Source: an uncultured Roseibium sp.
Lineage (GTDB): Bacteria; Pseudomonadota; Alphaproteobacteria; Rhizobiales; Stappiaceae
Reading direction: 5' to 3'
DNA: 64,000 nt
Assembly: GCF_947496995.1 (NCBI RefSeq)
Contig: NZ_CANMFD010000002.1
Location: forward strand, 620,001 to 684,000
Numbering within the stretch: position 1 is the first letter of the stretch; every line of letters begins with the position of its first letter. Below, piece after piece: positions 50,995 through 59,847 of this stretch. The notes beneath the pieces are model-generated. The model made no database searches and had not been told where the DNA came from. It saw nothing but the letters and a program-made list of their open reading frames with translations. Made by a program: the position numbers and the translations under genes.

Positions 50995-51945
50995 TTACTT
51001 CTTGATACCGGCGGCATCGGCGAGAGCTTGCCACTTGGTCAGCTCCTCGTCGACCTGCGTCACGAAGGCCTCCGACGTGCCGCCGTTCAAGGTCCAGTCC
51101 AGCGGTGTGACCGTGTCGATGAAGGCCTGATTGGCGAGGGCCTCGTTGACGTCCGCGTTGATCTTCGCAAGGATTTCCGGATCCGTGCCTTTTGGCGCGA
51201 AAACGCCGAGCCATTGCTTGATCTCAAGATCCGGGTAGCCCAGTTCCGCAGCCGAAGGCACGTCGGGGATGACGTCAATGCGGTCATTGCCCAGCACCAT
51301 CAGGGGGCGGACCTTGCCGGCTTCGATGTTCTTGCCGGCAGAGCTGATGCTCGACCCATAGATATCCGTCTCATTGCTCAGGATCGACACAACAGCCGGG
51401 CCGCCACCCTTGAAGTGCACGACTTCAATGTCTGCGCCACTGTCCAGGATGAATTTCTCCATCGCAAAATGGGTCGTGGTTCCCAGGCCTGCCGTTGCTG
51501 CGAACTTGGGGCTTTCCTTGCTGGCGGTCACGAATTCTTCCAGCGTCTGATAGGGAGACTCCCCGTTGACGATCAGCACGAAGGAGACATGTCCGACGTT
51601 TACAATCGGGACCAGGTCCGTCCGCGAGTCGAACGGCAGATCCTTCTGGATCGCGGGAGCGGTCACGAATGCCGATGACGTCATCAGCAGGGTCTGCCCG
51701 TCCGGCTCGGCCTGCGACACATAGGCGGTGCCGATCATCGATCCGCCGCCGGGCTTGTTGTCGACCACAACCGGCTGACCCCATTTTTCCTCGAGATAGG
51801 GCGCAAGATGGCGGGCGAAGACATCCGTATTGCCTGACGGGGAATAGGGAATGACGATGGTCACGGGCCCGGACGGGTAGTCGGCGGCCATTGCCGGCAG
51901 GGCGAACCCCAGTGCCGCCACTGCTGCGGTGATAAATTTCTTCAT
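50995..51945 (-). CDS. tctC: Tripartite tricarboxylate transporter substrate-binding protein (second Bug/TctC)
   Basis: From ATG 51945, after GAGGAGG, the product has 316 residues. It has a signal peptide (about 1-20, ending AMA) and the Bug motif YPSGPVTIVIPYSPSGNTDVFAR, in which Ser-Pro-Ser-Gly-Asn replaces the usual PPGGSTD of the first TctC. The two systems thus bind different ligands or orient them differently. It is the third gene of tctB-tctA-tctC, 11 bp from tctA. Confidence 0.92.
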   Translation of the reverse strand: MKKFITAAVAALGFALPAMAADYPSGPVTIVIPYSPSGNTDVFARHLAPYLEEKWGQPVVVDNKPGGGSMIGTAYVSQAEPDGQTLLMTSSAFVTAPAIQKDLPFDSRTDLVPIVNVGHVSFVLIVNGESPYQTLEEFVTASKESPKFAATAGLGTTTHFAMEKFILDSGADIEVVHFKGGGPAVVSILSNETDIYGSSISSAGKNIEAGKVRPLMVLGNDRIDVIPDVPSAAELGYPDLEIKQWLGVFAPKGTDPEILAKINADVNEALANQAFIDTVTPLDWTLNGGTSEAFVTQVDEELTKWQALADAAGIKK

Positions 51946-51956
51946 AGTTTTCCTCC

Positions 51957-53522
51957 TCACGTTTCAGATGCTTTTTCGGTTGGATCGTGGTCGGTTCCTG
52001 CCGATGGCGCGCGGTCCGTCCGGCGCTTTCGCACGCCCTCCGACCCCCAGATGCTCCACAGCAGGATCAAGCCGGTCAGCGCCATGATCACGGCACTGAT
52101 TGGGCGATCGAAAAACGTCATGAAATCGCCGCGGCCCAGCAGCATGGCGCGGCGGAAATGCTCTTCCATCAACGGGCCCAGCACAAAGCCCAGCAGGAGC
52201 GGCGCGCCGGGAAAGCGGAAGATCCGCATGGCATAGCCCAGAGCCCCGAACGCAAAGACCATCCAGACATTCAGCGGAGAAAAGCTGGCGGTATAGGCAC
52301 CGATGCAGATGAACATCAGAACCGACGGATAAAGCAGATTGTAAGGGATGGTCAGCATCCGCACCCAGACGCCGATCAGCGGGATGTTCAAGATCAGCAG
52401 GATGATGTTTCCGACCCAGAAACTCATGATGAGCCCCCAGAACAGCTCCGGCTCGTCGGAAATGAGCGTCGGCCCCGGCGCGATGCCGTGGATCATCAGT
52501 GCGCCCAGCATCAGGGCCATGGTGGCGCTGCCCGGAACGCCCAGGGACAAGGTCGGAATAAAGGCGGTCTGATCGGCAGAATTATTGGCGGCTTCGGGAG
52601 CCATGATGCCCTCGATCGCGCCTTTTCCGAACCGCTCCGGCGTTTTGGACAGGCGCTTTTCGACGGCATAGGACAGGAAGGCTGCGATGGACGGCCCGGT
52701 GCCGGGCAACGTGCCGAAGAACGACCCCATGGTCGAGCCGCGCAGCATCGGCATCCAGGACCGCCGCACATCGTCCCGCGTCGGTTTGATCGCCTTCAGC
52801 CTGACGCTGTCCGGATCGATGTCGGTCGCTTTCACGCGCCGGACGGACATGATGATCTCGGCCACGCCGAAGACCCCCATTGCCAGCGCGATCAGACTGA
52901 CGCCTTCAAGCAAACCAAGCGATCCGAACGTGAAACGGGCCGTTGCGGTCTGTGAATCCATCCCGATGAGCCCGATGATGATCCCCAGCACCATCATTGA
53001 CAGCCCCTTGATCGCCGAGCCTTCCGAGATCGTCGACGCCGCGACCAGCCCCATCAGCATCAGCGCGAAATATTCGGCCGAGCCGAAGCGCAGCGCGTAT
53101 TCGGCGATGACCGGTGTGAATAGGGTCAGGAGAATGATCCCGAAGGACGCGCCGAAGAACGAGGCCACCGTCGTCATGAACAGCGCCACGCCGCCACGGC
53201 CCTGCCTGGCCATCGGAAAGCCGTCGAGACAGGTCACGGCGTTGGCCGGCGTGCCCGGCAGATTGAGCAGGATCGAGGCGGTGGAGCCGCCATAGGTGGT
53301 GCCGTACCAGATGCCGGCGAGCATGATCAGCGCGGTCGTCGGCTCAAGGTGGAAGGTCAGCGGAAACAGCATGGAGATCGCGGCCAGAACGCCCAGCCCC
53401 GGTATCACGCCGACAAATGTCCCCAGCAACGCACCCAGGAAGCAGTAGAAGATATTGGTGAAGCTCAGCGCAACGCTGAAACCAAGCCCGATATTGCCCA
53501 GAAATTCCATCAGAAAGGCCAC
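51957..53522 (-). CDS. tctA: Tripartite tricarboxylate transporter large membrane subunit (second TctA)
   Basis: The 521-residue protein has about 12 helices and TctA signatures GTFVGVIPGLGVLAAISMLFP, NLPGTPANAVTCLDGFPMARQG and APEAANNSADQTAFIPTL. It is the channel subunit of the second TTT system. It overlaps tctB by 13 bp and leads tctC by 11 bp. It is clearly related to the first TctA but divergent, so this is not a recent duplication. Confidence 0.94.
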   Translation of the reverse strand: MAFLMEFLGNIGLGFSVALSFTNIFYCFLGALLGTFVGVIPGLGVLAAISMLFPLTFHLEPTTALIMLAGIWYGTTYGGSTASILLNLPGTPANAVTCLDGFPMARQGRGGVALFMTTVASFFGASFGIILLTLFTPVIAEYALRFGSAEYFALMLMGLVAASTISEGSAIKGLSMMVLGIIIGLIGMDSQTATARFTFGSLGLLEGVSLIALAMGVFGVAEIIMSVRRVKATDIDPDSVRLKAIKPTRDDVRRSWMPMLRGSTMGSFFGTLPGTGPSIAAFLSYAVEKRLSKTPERFGKGAIEGIMAPEAANNSADQTAFIPTLSLGVPGSATMALMLGALMIHGIAPGPTLISDEPELFWGLIMSFWVGNIILLILNIPLIGVWVRMLTIPYNLLYPSVLMFICIGAYTASFSPLNVWMVFAFGALGYAMRIFRFPGAPLLLGFVLGPLMEEHFRRAMLLGRGDFMTFFDRPISAVIMALTGLILLWSIWGSEGVRKRRTDRAPSAGTDHDPTEKASET

Positions 53523-53959
53523 CGGATCAGCGGAATGGGAAGTCCGAGACCGACGACAAACACCAGCGGCGCCATAAGACTGAGAGCAATGCAGAGCAGA
53601 ACAAGGCTGACGGGACGGATGCGCAGTTCGGCGAGCGACGAGATCACCACGATGGAGACGATTGCCGGGATCAGCCCGAAGGGAACAATCGTCAGCGCAA
53701 ACGCCATGACGCCGCCGAGCACGAACAGCGGCGAGAAGAAGCGGACATCCGGCCGGCTGCCCGTGCGGCGCAGCGCCTGGATCGCCAGCGACACACCCAG
53801 TGCGGCAAGCACCACACCCAGGATTGCCGGAAACATTCCCGGCCCCATCCTCGGCAAGGTTCCGAGCGGATAATTGCCCACCGAGACGAGGCTGACACCG
53901 GCGCCGATCAGAAAGAGCAGCATACCCCCGGCCAGGTCGGTATAGTCGAATCTGTACAT
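53510..53959 (-). CDS. tctB: Tripartite tricarboxylate transporter small membrane subunit (second TctB)
   Basis: From ATG 53959 the product has 149 residues, with four hydrophobic helices and the TLPRMGPGMFPAILGVVLAAL block of the TctB/DUF1468 family. It is the first gene of the minus-strand train, overlapping tctA by 13 bp. The promoter should lie in 53960-54263, the gap shared with the AbrB-family gene. Confidence 0.88.
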   Translation of the reverse strand: MYRFDYTDLAGGMLLFLIGAGVSLVSVGNYPLGTLPRMGPGMFPAILGVVLAALGVSLAIQALRRTGSRPDVRFFSPLFVLGGVMAFALTIVPFGLIPAIVSIVVISSLAELRIRPVSLVLLCIALSLMAPLVFVVGLGLPIPLIRWPF

Positions 53960-54360
53960 CTGTCCTCCCATCCCGGTACGGCTTCTCTCAGCCTATCGGT
54001 CTGTGCAACGCCGGGAACAAGAGCTCCTCCCCCGTTTCCGGACGCCGTTCTTTCCTTAAAAGAATACAAATATAGCTTATTGTCAAATACGCATTCAAAC
54101 CGCGCTCGATGGATGCGCCTATGACTGGCTTTTCAGCGCCTTTTCGACTGCTCAAGGAGGGGTTTCATTGATTGAATTCGGATGCACCGACCAAAGATCT
54201 TGCGGGAGAACATCGCCCCTACTTCACTAGGAAACCTGAGGATACAAATTCTCGCGCAACCCATTGAATCATTCTTATAGCATATTATACTGACTGCAAA
54301 ATTCAGGTATCAGTGAAATGCTTTCGCAGCCCGAGTGCCGCGCAACAAGGACCTATCGAC
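53960..54360. other. Divergent promoter region of second tct system and AbrB-family gene
   Basis: No gene is seen here. A/T-rich patches at 54056-54095 (near the tctB side) and 54256-54300 mark the two promoters. The right-hand one is the only clear -35/-10 pair (54264-54291). Confidence 0.55.
54264..54291 (+). promoter_or_regulatory. Predicted sigma-70 promoter of the AbrB-family gene
   Basis: TTGAAT (54264-54269) and TATACT (54286-54291) are separated by 16 bp, giving a good -35/-10 match. Transcription would start near 54298, leaving about 60 bases of leader before ATG 54361. Confidence 0.55.
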
Positions 54361-55422
54361 ATGGGCTCGAAACTGGCGCTACCGGCGCTCTACCTCGTCG
54401 CCACCTGCGCCGGCTTCCTGTTTTCCCAGATCAACGCACCTCTGCCCTGGATGATCGGCCCCCTGTTCGCGACGGCAATCCTGACGGCGACGGGCCTCAC
54501 CAAGGTCAAGGTCTCGACACGCACCCGCCCTTTCGGACAGATCGTTGTCGCCACCTTCGTGGGATCACATTTCACGCCCGAGGCGCTGCATTCGCTGCTT
54601 CGCACCGCTCCCCTGCTGATATCCGTCGGTCTTTTCGTGCTGTTTGCAGCGATGCTCGTGGCGCAGATCCAGAGACGGATCTACGGCACCGATCCGGTCT
54701 CGGCGCTCCTTGCGGTCGTCCCCACGTCCCCGGTGGAGGCCAGCGTTCTGGCCGAACGCTTCGGCGTCCCTCACGGTCCGATCGTTCTGGCGCAGACCGC
54801 CCGTATCGCACTGGTGGTCGCGGTTATTCCGTTCCTGCTGCACCTTGGCAGCACCGAACAGGGCGTGCTTGCGGAAGTTCTCCCACGACAGGACGGCCTG
54901 GCCGGGATCGCCGTCACCCTCGCGGGGGCGCTTCTCGGACCGGTGATCTTCCGTGTCCTGAAGTTCGCCAATCCGTTTTTTCTCGGTCCGCTTTTCGTGA
55001 TCGCCGCGCTTTCGGCACTGGATTTTCCGGCCTACGATATCCCCGCACCTCTGCTTGCCGCCGCGCAGATCGTTCTGGGCACCTGGCTCGGGTCGAGTTT
55101 TCGCCCAGAACTGCTGGAGCAGCGCAACCGGCTTATCGGCCAGATCCTGCTGTCATCAACGCTGCTTCTGGTCGCCTGTATCCTCGGCGCGAAGGCCCTG
55201 TCGTGGCTTTTCGGGGCGCCTTTCGCCACAGTGCTGATGGGGATCGCTCCCGGCGGCGTGACCGAGATGGCACTGACGGCCGGGGTCCTCGGACAGGACG
55301 TGGCGATGGTCACCGCCATGCAGTTGACCCGCATCTTTCTGATCATGCCCAATCTCGGCTGGATCGCCCGTCTGACCCATCGCCGGAAGCCCCCCGCAAA
55401 GCAACCGGAGGCCGGCGAATGA
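54361..55422 (+). CDS. AbrB-family (ammonia-monooxygenase-like) membrane protein
   Basis: From ATG 54361 the product has 353 residues with about 10 helices. It has the two-fold repeat of AbrB-family membrane proteins: PLPWMIGPLFATAI near the N-terminus and GIAPGGVTEMALTAGVLGQDVAMVTAMQLTR, given here by its key blocks, near the C-terminus. The name is historical; function is unknown, and it may be a transporter or regulator of membrane traits. AAGGA 9 bp upstream supports the ATG over a GTG at 54313. It sits next to carboxylate transporters but is divergent from them. Confidence 0.85.
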   Translation: MGSKLALPALYLVATCAGFLFSQINAPLPWMIGPLFATAILTATGLTKVKVSTRTRPFGQIVVATFVGSHFTPEALHSLLRTAPLLISVGLFVLFAAMLVAQIQRRIYGTDPVSALLAVVPTSPVEASVLAERFGVPHGPIVLAQTARIALVVAVIPFLLHLGSTEQGVLAEVLPRQDGLAGIAVTLAGALLGPVIFRVLKFANPFFLGPLFVIAALSALDFPAYDIPAPLLAAAQIVLGTWLGSSFRPELLEQRNRLIGQILLSSTLLLVACILGAKALSWLFGAPFATVLMGIAPGGVTEMALTAGVLGQDVAMVTAMQLTRIFLIMPNLGWIARLTHRRKPPAKQPEAGE

Positions 55423-55433
55423 GCGCGGCATGG

Positions 55434-55459
55434 GGCTCAGGCCAACGAAGGCCTGAGCC
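55434..55459. terminator. Bidirectional hairpin between convergent AbrB-family and dctP genes
   Basis: GGCTCAGGCC (55434-55443) and GGCCTGAGCC (55450-55459) form a perfect 10-bp stem with a 6-base loop in the 57-bp convergent gap. It can serve either gene as a 3' structure. No strong U-tract is seen, so termination strength is uncertain. Confidence 0.6.
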
Positions 55460-55479
55460 GGTGAGCTTCTCCCGCTCCG

Positions 55480-56544
55480 CTAAACCCGCTGGGTGTAGGT
55501 TGCCGCTTTCATGAGGACCGCATAGTCCCTGGAAAGATCGAGAAACGCGTCGTAGCTTTTCTGAACTTCAGCGAAAGACGGATTGGCGGCGGCATTTTCC
55601 GCCATGACCTCGGCAACGGCTGTCTTGAGCGCTGCCGTCACGTCTTCCGGGAAGGCGGCAAAGGTGGTGCCTTCCGACTTCAGCTTCCGCATGGCGACCG
55701 CGTTGTAATAATCGAACTGGGCGGTCGTCTCCACCGACGCTGCCTCGGCGGCGTTGGCGATAATCGCCTGCAGGTGCGGTGCCAGGCTGTCATAGGCTTC
55801 CTTGTTGACGACGATCTCAAGACCTGCGGAAGGCTCGTGGAAGGCCGGGACGTAGCAGTAGTCGGCAACCTTCTGCAGGCCGAACGCCTGATCCAGCATC
55901 GGTCCGACCCATTCGGCCGCATCGATCGCGCCGGACTGGAACGCCGGGAAGATTTCCGGAGGCGGCAACAACACGGCGTTGACGCCCAGCTTGCGCATCG
56001 CCTCCCCGCCAAGACCCGCGATGCGCATGTTCAGCCCGGCCAGATCGTTCAGGCTTTCAATCGGCTTCTTGAACCAGCCGGCCGCCTGGACGCCGGAGTT
56101 GCCGGAGTAGAACGGCACCAGGCCGCGCTCTGCATAGATGCTGTTCCAGAGATCCTGGCCGCCGCCATAGCGCAGCCAGGCGGTGGTTTCTTCTGCGGTC
56201 ATGCCGAAGGGAACGGCGGAGAAGAAATGCAGGGCCGAGTTTTTCGAGGCGGCGTAATAGGGGGTGGAGTGGCCGATTTCAGCCGTCCCCTGCTCTACCG
56301 CGTCCTCCACGCCGAATGGCGGCACGAGTTCGCCGCCTGAATAGACCTTGAAGGTCAGCTGGCCGTCGGACATGGCAGCGACGCGGTCGGCGAAGGCGGT
56401 AACATTGGTGCCGACACCCGGCGCCTTGGCCGGAAAGGACGTTGGCAGTTTCCACTCGACCTTGCCCTGGGCAATCGCCGGCGCCGCCAGCATGGTTGCG
56501 GGAGCTGCAACGGCGCCCGCCTTCAGGAAATCACGTCTTTTCAT
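55480..56544 (-). CDS. dctP: TRAP transporter substrate-binding protein DctP (2-oxoacid type)
   Basis: The 354-residue protein begins with a twin-arginine-like signal (MKRRDFLKAGAVAAPATMLAAPAIA, first 25 residues by position) and a DctP fold. The AAEWVGPMLDQAFGLQKVADYCY block and HEPSAGLEIVVNK match the TakP-type subfamily that binds 2-oxoacids or related monocarboxylates with a metal. It is the last gene of dctQ-dctM-dctP. A Tat route would mean export of a prefolded protein. Confidence 0.88.
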   Translation of the reverse strand: MKRRDFLKAGAVAAPATMLAAPAIAQGKVEWKLPTSFPAKAPGVGTNVTAFADRVAAMSDGQLTFKVYSGGELVPPFGVEDAVEQGTAEIGHSTPYYAASKNSALHFFSAVPFGMTAEETTAWLRYGGGQDLWNSIYAERGLVPFYSGNSGVQAAGWFKKPIESLNDLAGLNMRIAGLGGEAMRKLGVNAVLLPPPEIFPAFQSGAIDAAEWVGPMLDQAFGLQKVADYCYVPAFHEPSAGLEIVVNKEAYDSLAPHLQAIIANAAEAASVETTAQFDYYNAVAMRKLKSEGTTFAAFPEDVTAALKTAVAEVMAENAAANPSFAEVQKSYDAFLDLSRDYAVLMKAATYTQRV

Positions 56545-56563
56545 GGATTATCTCCCCCACTGA

Positions 56564-58120
56564 TCAGAACAGAGTTGCGGGCAACCAGGTTGAAAGCGCC
56601 GGAAATACGGCGACAAGTGCCAGTGCCAGCAGTTGAATTGCGACAAACGGAATGACCGCGACATAGATGTCCGACGTCCTGATTTCCGCAGGCGCTACAG
56701 ACCTGTAATAGAAGAGCGCGAAACCGAACGGCGGTGTCAAGAACGATGTTTGCAGATTGAGCGCGATCAGCACCGCGAACCAGACCGGACTGATGTCCGA
56801 TTGCAGGATGATCGGACCGACGATGGGAACGACAATGAAAATGATCTCCACGAACTCCAGGATGAACCCGAGCAGGAAGATCACCAGCATCGTCAGCAAC
56901 AGCATGCCGTAAGCCCCGCCGGGCAGCGACTGCAGCAGCTCGGCGACGTGCTCGTCGCCGTCGAAACCGCGGAAGACCAGCGACAGGATACCGGCGGCAA
57001 TCACGATGCCGAAGATCATGCCGGTGATTGTGACGGTTTCACGCAGAGCCGGCAGAAGCACTCCGCCGCGCAGAAGCGACCCTATGGCCCCGAGCAACAA
57101 CGCGAAGGCGCACGCCGTCAGCGAAACCGAAAAGACAGTCATGAGCGACCAGTTGATGCGCCCGCCTGAAAACTCCAGCCCGAACACTTCGGCCTGGCGC
57201 AGACCCAAAAGCACAACGGCGAGTGCTGCACAGGCCGCGGCGATGCGTAGGCCGGAGCGGCCCCGGACCGCGGCCGCGATCAGGATGGCTCCGGCGACAC
57301 CGACGCTGGCGGCTTCCGTGGGAGTTGCGATGCCGAGCAGGATACTGCCGAGCACGGCGACGATAAGCCCCAGCGTCGGGGCGATGTTCATGGCCAGTCG
57401 AGCGGCGGAAATTTCGCTCCGGACAGCGGCCGGCCGGCCGCGCGAGGGCGAGGTTCGCAGTTTCAGGACCACATAGGCCGCATAGAAGACCACCAGCAGC
57501 ATTCCGGGAATAAGCGCTCCTGCGAACAGGTCGCCGACGGTCACCGGATCCGGCGCGAAGTTCCCGGCTTCCTGCTGCGCTTCAAAATAGGCGTTGGAGA
57601 CCTGATCGCCTAGCAGGATCAGCACGATCGAAGGCGGGATGATCTGCCCGAGCGTGCCGCTGGCGCAGATCAGGCCGCTGCTCATGTGCTTGTCCACGCC
57701 GGCAGACAAAAGCGCCGGCAGCATGATGGTTCCCAGCATGACGATGGTTGCGCCGATGATGCCGGTCGAAGCGGCAATCAGTGCGCTGACGAGCACCACG
57801 GACAGCGCCAGCGCCGACTGGTTGCCGCCGAGCGCGGCCGACAGGCTCTTCAGCATGCGCTCGGCCTGGCCGGATTTCTCCAGCAGCAGGCCCATGAGCA
57901 CGAAAAGCGGCACGGCAAGAAGCAGCGGATTGGTCATCACGCCATAGACGCGCTGAGGCACCGCCTGAAAGAACACCAGGTCGAAATGTCCCGTGGAGGC
58001 CGCAAGCAGCGCAACCAGCGTCGGTGCCCCGGCAATCGCCAGAAGGACCGGAACGCCGGAGAGAATCGCGCCGAAGACGGCAAAAGCCAGGATGGCGAGC
58101 CAGAGAAGATCCGGGTTCAT
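56564..58120 (-). CDS. dctM: TRAP transporter large permease DctM
   Basis: From ATG 58120 the product has 518 residues with the 12-helix DctM/SLC13-like pattern: MNPDLLWLAILAFAVFGAI, PLFVLMGLLLEKSG, ASGTLGQIIPPSIVLILLGDQ and SFLTPPFGFALFYYRS. It includes an unusually long, Arg-rich middle loop (about residues 265-290) seen in some DctM proteins. It is the sodium-driven channel subunit. Its start overlaps the dctQ stop (ATGA), and the longer upstream frame to 58561 overlaps dctQ. Confidence 0.9.
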   Translation of the reverse strand: MNPDLLWLAILAFAVFGAILSGVPVLLAIAGAPTLVALLAASTGHFDLVFFQAVPQRVYGVMTNPLLLAVPLFVLMGLLLEKSGQAERMLKSLSAALGGNQSALALSVVLVSALIAASTGIIGATIVMLGTIMLPALLSAGVDKHMSSGLICASGTLGQIIPPSIVLILLGDQVSNAYFEAQQEAGNFAPDPVTVGDLFAGALIPGMLLVVFYAAYVVLKLRTSPSRGRPAAVRSEISAARLAMNIAPTLGLIVAVLGSILLGIATPTEAASVGVAGAILIAAAVRGRSGLRIAAACAALAVVLLGLRQAEVFGLEFSGGRINWSLMTVFSVSLTACAFALLLGAIGSLLRGGVLLPALRETVTITGMIFGIVIAAGILSLVFRGFDGDEHVAELLQSLPGGAYGMLLLTMLVIFLLGFILEFVEIIFIVVPIVGPIILQSDISPVWFAVLIALNLQTSFLTPPFGFALFYYRSVAPAEIRTSDIYVAVIPFVAIQLLALALVAVFPALSTWLPATLF

Positions 58121-58593
58121 CTTGCTGCAGTCCGCCGCACAAGACAGGCAAAACGGAGAAGAACGAGCAGCACAATCAGCAACGGCAGGATCAGAAGACA
58201 GGTCTTGACGATGAACAGACCCGGCAGCCCCCCGGTTTCCGGCGAGCCTTCGAGAATGGCCCAGGAGCTCCGCACCAGCGGGAAAGCAGACCACGCCATG
58301 AGAGCAAACACCGGAAGCGCAAGCAGGAGATCGCCAAGCCAGTCGACCCGCCGGTTGGTGAGCGCGCTCCATCTCTGGCGCAGGACATCCACACGCACAT
58401 GCCTGTCCGCGTCGAAGGTCACGGCGACAGACAAGGCAACGAGCGCTGCGAACGCGTAGTTGACCGCGTCCTGGATTTCCAGAAAGCCGACGCCGAGCAG
58501 GTAGCGCATCAGCACCATGGCCAATTGCCCGAGGAAGACGACAGCGGCCAGCCCCATGCAAATCGCCCGCACGGTCACAATCACATTCCGCAT
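58117..58593 (-). CDS. dctQ: TRAP transporter small permease DctQ
   Basis: From ATG 58593 the product has 158 residues and four hydrophobic helices with the DctQ loop DADRHVRVDVLRQRWSALTN between the second and third. It is the accessory membrane subunit. It is the first gene of dctQ-dctM-dctP, whose promoter would be in 58594-58760, near a TGTATACA palindrome. Confidence 0.85.
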   Translation of the reverse strand: MRNVIVTVRAICMGLAAVVFLGQLAMVLMRYLLGVGFLEIQDAVNYAFAALVALSVAVTFDADRHVRVDVLRQRWSALTNRRVDWLGDLLLALPVFALMAWSAFPLVRSSWAILEGSPETGGLPGLFIVKTCLLILPLLIVLLVLLRFACLVRRTAAR

Positions 58594-59033
58594 AAAAAAC
58601 CTGTTTCGCGTAAAATTTCGGTGCTTCGATACCGAGCCCAAATCACGTTACGCCGGCTCGGAAGCTGTCCAACTTAATCGCCGGAATCACGCGTGTATAC
58701 AATGATTTGCCGGAATTCATTCAGGGATTTGCCTGAAATCCATGCGGGACAATCGAATTTGCGGTTGCTGCCGGGCGGGCGCACCAAAAGAGCGGAGGCG
58801 GCAGATCTCCGCCGTTGCGGACGGCCATGTCCGGAAAGGCGCAACCAATGCTTGTCGATCCTGTGAATTTGCATCGCAAAATGGATTGCGGCAGTGCAGC
58901 AAATGCGCTAGGCGAAAAACTGCTTTTCACCTTCAGGATGCCGTTTCCAGACCCGTCGTTCCTCCCTCGGCAAATGGTGCGTTTCAGCGTTCTGAATGTC
59001 CTATTCAACTTTGTATCTCCAAGGAGTTTTCGA
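58594..59033. other. Divergent regulatory region of TRAP and peroxiredoxin genes
   Basis: No credible gene lies in these 440 bp. The frame of the peroxiredoxin gene extends 73 codons upstream, but without family similarity. TGTATACA at 58694-58701 is a GntR-type operator candidate. The peroxiredoxin SD AAGGAG lies about 8 bp before 59034. Confidence 0.5.
58694..58701. promoter_or_regulatory. TGTATACA palindrome upstream of dctQ
   Basis: The 8-bp palindrome TGTATACA resembles the core of FadR/GntR-family operators and lies about 100 bp upstream of the TRAP operon. It is short and can occur by chance; no GntR gene is adjacent to it. Confidence 0.3.
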
Positions 59034-59576
59034 ATGCTTGGCAAAAAAGTTCCCTTCGTTACCTTCCGCACACGCGTTCGCGACGATGCCATTGAAGGTC
59101 CGAACCCGTTCCGCTGGGAAGACAAGACTTCGGACGACTATTTCAAGGGCAAGAAGGTCGTGCTCTTCTCGCTGCCCGGTGCCTTCACACCGACCTGCTC
59201 CAACTTTCAGCTGCCGGATTTCGAAAAGCTCCATGAGGAGTTCCGGTCGGAAGGCGTCGACGAGATCTATTGTATTTCGGTCAATGACGCCTTCGTCATG
59301 AACGCATGGGCCAAGGCCCAGGGCATCGAGAACGTCAAGGTGATCCCGGACGGTTCCGGCGAGTTCACCCGCAAGATGGGCATGCTGGTCGCGAAGGACA
59401 ATCTCGGTTTCGGGATGCGTTCCTGGCGCTACGGAGCTGTCGTCAACGATGGCCTCGTCGAGCAGTGGTTCGAAGAAGAAGGCTTCTCCGACAATTGCGA
59501 AAGCGACCCCTATGGCGTTTCCTCGCCGCAGAACATCCTTGAAAAGCTGCGCGCTGCAAAGGTCGTGGCAGCCTGA
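59034..59576 (+). CDS. Prx5-type peroxiredoxin
   Basis: The 180-residue protein has the Prx5 pattern LPGAFTPTCSNFQLP with peroxidatic Cys55, then NDAFVMNAWAKAQG and an RSWRYGAVV segment. It reduces peroxides with thiols (glutathione or glutaredoxin for this group). ATG 59034 is chosen because AAGGAG lies 8 bp upstream. It ends 65 bp before a strong terminator. Confidence 0.92.
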   Translation: MLGKKVPFVTFRTRVRDDAIEGPNPFRWEDKTSDDYFKGKKVVLFSLPGAFTPTCSNFQLPDFEKLHEEFRSEGVDEIYCISVNDAFVMNAWAKAQGIENVKVIPDGSGEFTRKMGMLVAKDNLGFGMRSWRYGAVVNDGLVEQWFEEEGFSDNCESDPYGVSSPQNILEKLRAAKVVAA

Positions 59577-59641
59577 CGAGGCTATCCGCTGAACCGGCGG
59601 ATGAGGAGCTTCCTCGCCGTCTCCTCGCATAGCGCCGAAAA

Positions 59642-59676
59642 AAGAAGCCCCGGACAATTTGTTCGGGGCTTCTTTT
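59642..59676 (+). terminator. Rho-independent terminator between peroxiredoxin and cydX genes
   Basis: AAGAAGCCCCG (59642-59652) and CGGGGCTTCTT (59664-59674) form an 11-bp stem with a TTTT run. It ends the peroxiredoxin transcript; a poly-A stretch on the other side means it can also end the leftward cyd operon. Confidence 0.88.
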
Positions 59677-59715
59677 ATGCACAACAGGACGTATCGTTGT
59701 TATCGGGTAATGCGT

Positions 59716-59835
59716 TCAGAGATCGCTCTCATTTCGTCTGCGGGCGTCGTCGGAACGCATTTCCAGCCACATGGCGTTCATGATCGCCATACAGCACGCA
59801 AGAGGCATGCCGAGCGCCCAGGCAAAATACCACAT
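59716..59835 (-). CDS. cydX: Cytochrome bd oxidase small subunit CydX (39 aa)
   Basis: ATG 59835 starts a 39-codon frame whose product begins MWYFAWALGMPLACCMAIMN and continues AMWLEM, the exact style of CydX/YbgT: a single N-terminal membrane helix, the MWYFAW start and a conserved Glu after the helix. It ends with a short charged tail. CydX stabilises the heme site of cytochrome bd and is usually the last gene of the cydAB operon, as here (12 bp after cydB). Too short for standard gene cut-offs. Confidence 0.88.
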   Translation of the reverse strand: MWYFAWALGMPLACCMAIMNAMWLEMRSDDARRRNESDL

Positions 59836-59847
59836 TCGTTCGTCTCC

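Noticed and set aside
34720-53522. The two Tct systems as a recent duplication
   Set aside because: The two TctA, TctB and TctC sequences differ along their whole length and the gene order differs (C-B-A versus B-A-C), so they are separate lineages.
58815-59033. N-terminal extension of the peroxiredoxin
   Set aside because: The 73 extra codons have no family similarity, while AAGGAG directly precedes ATG 59034.
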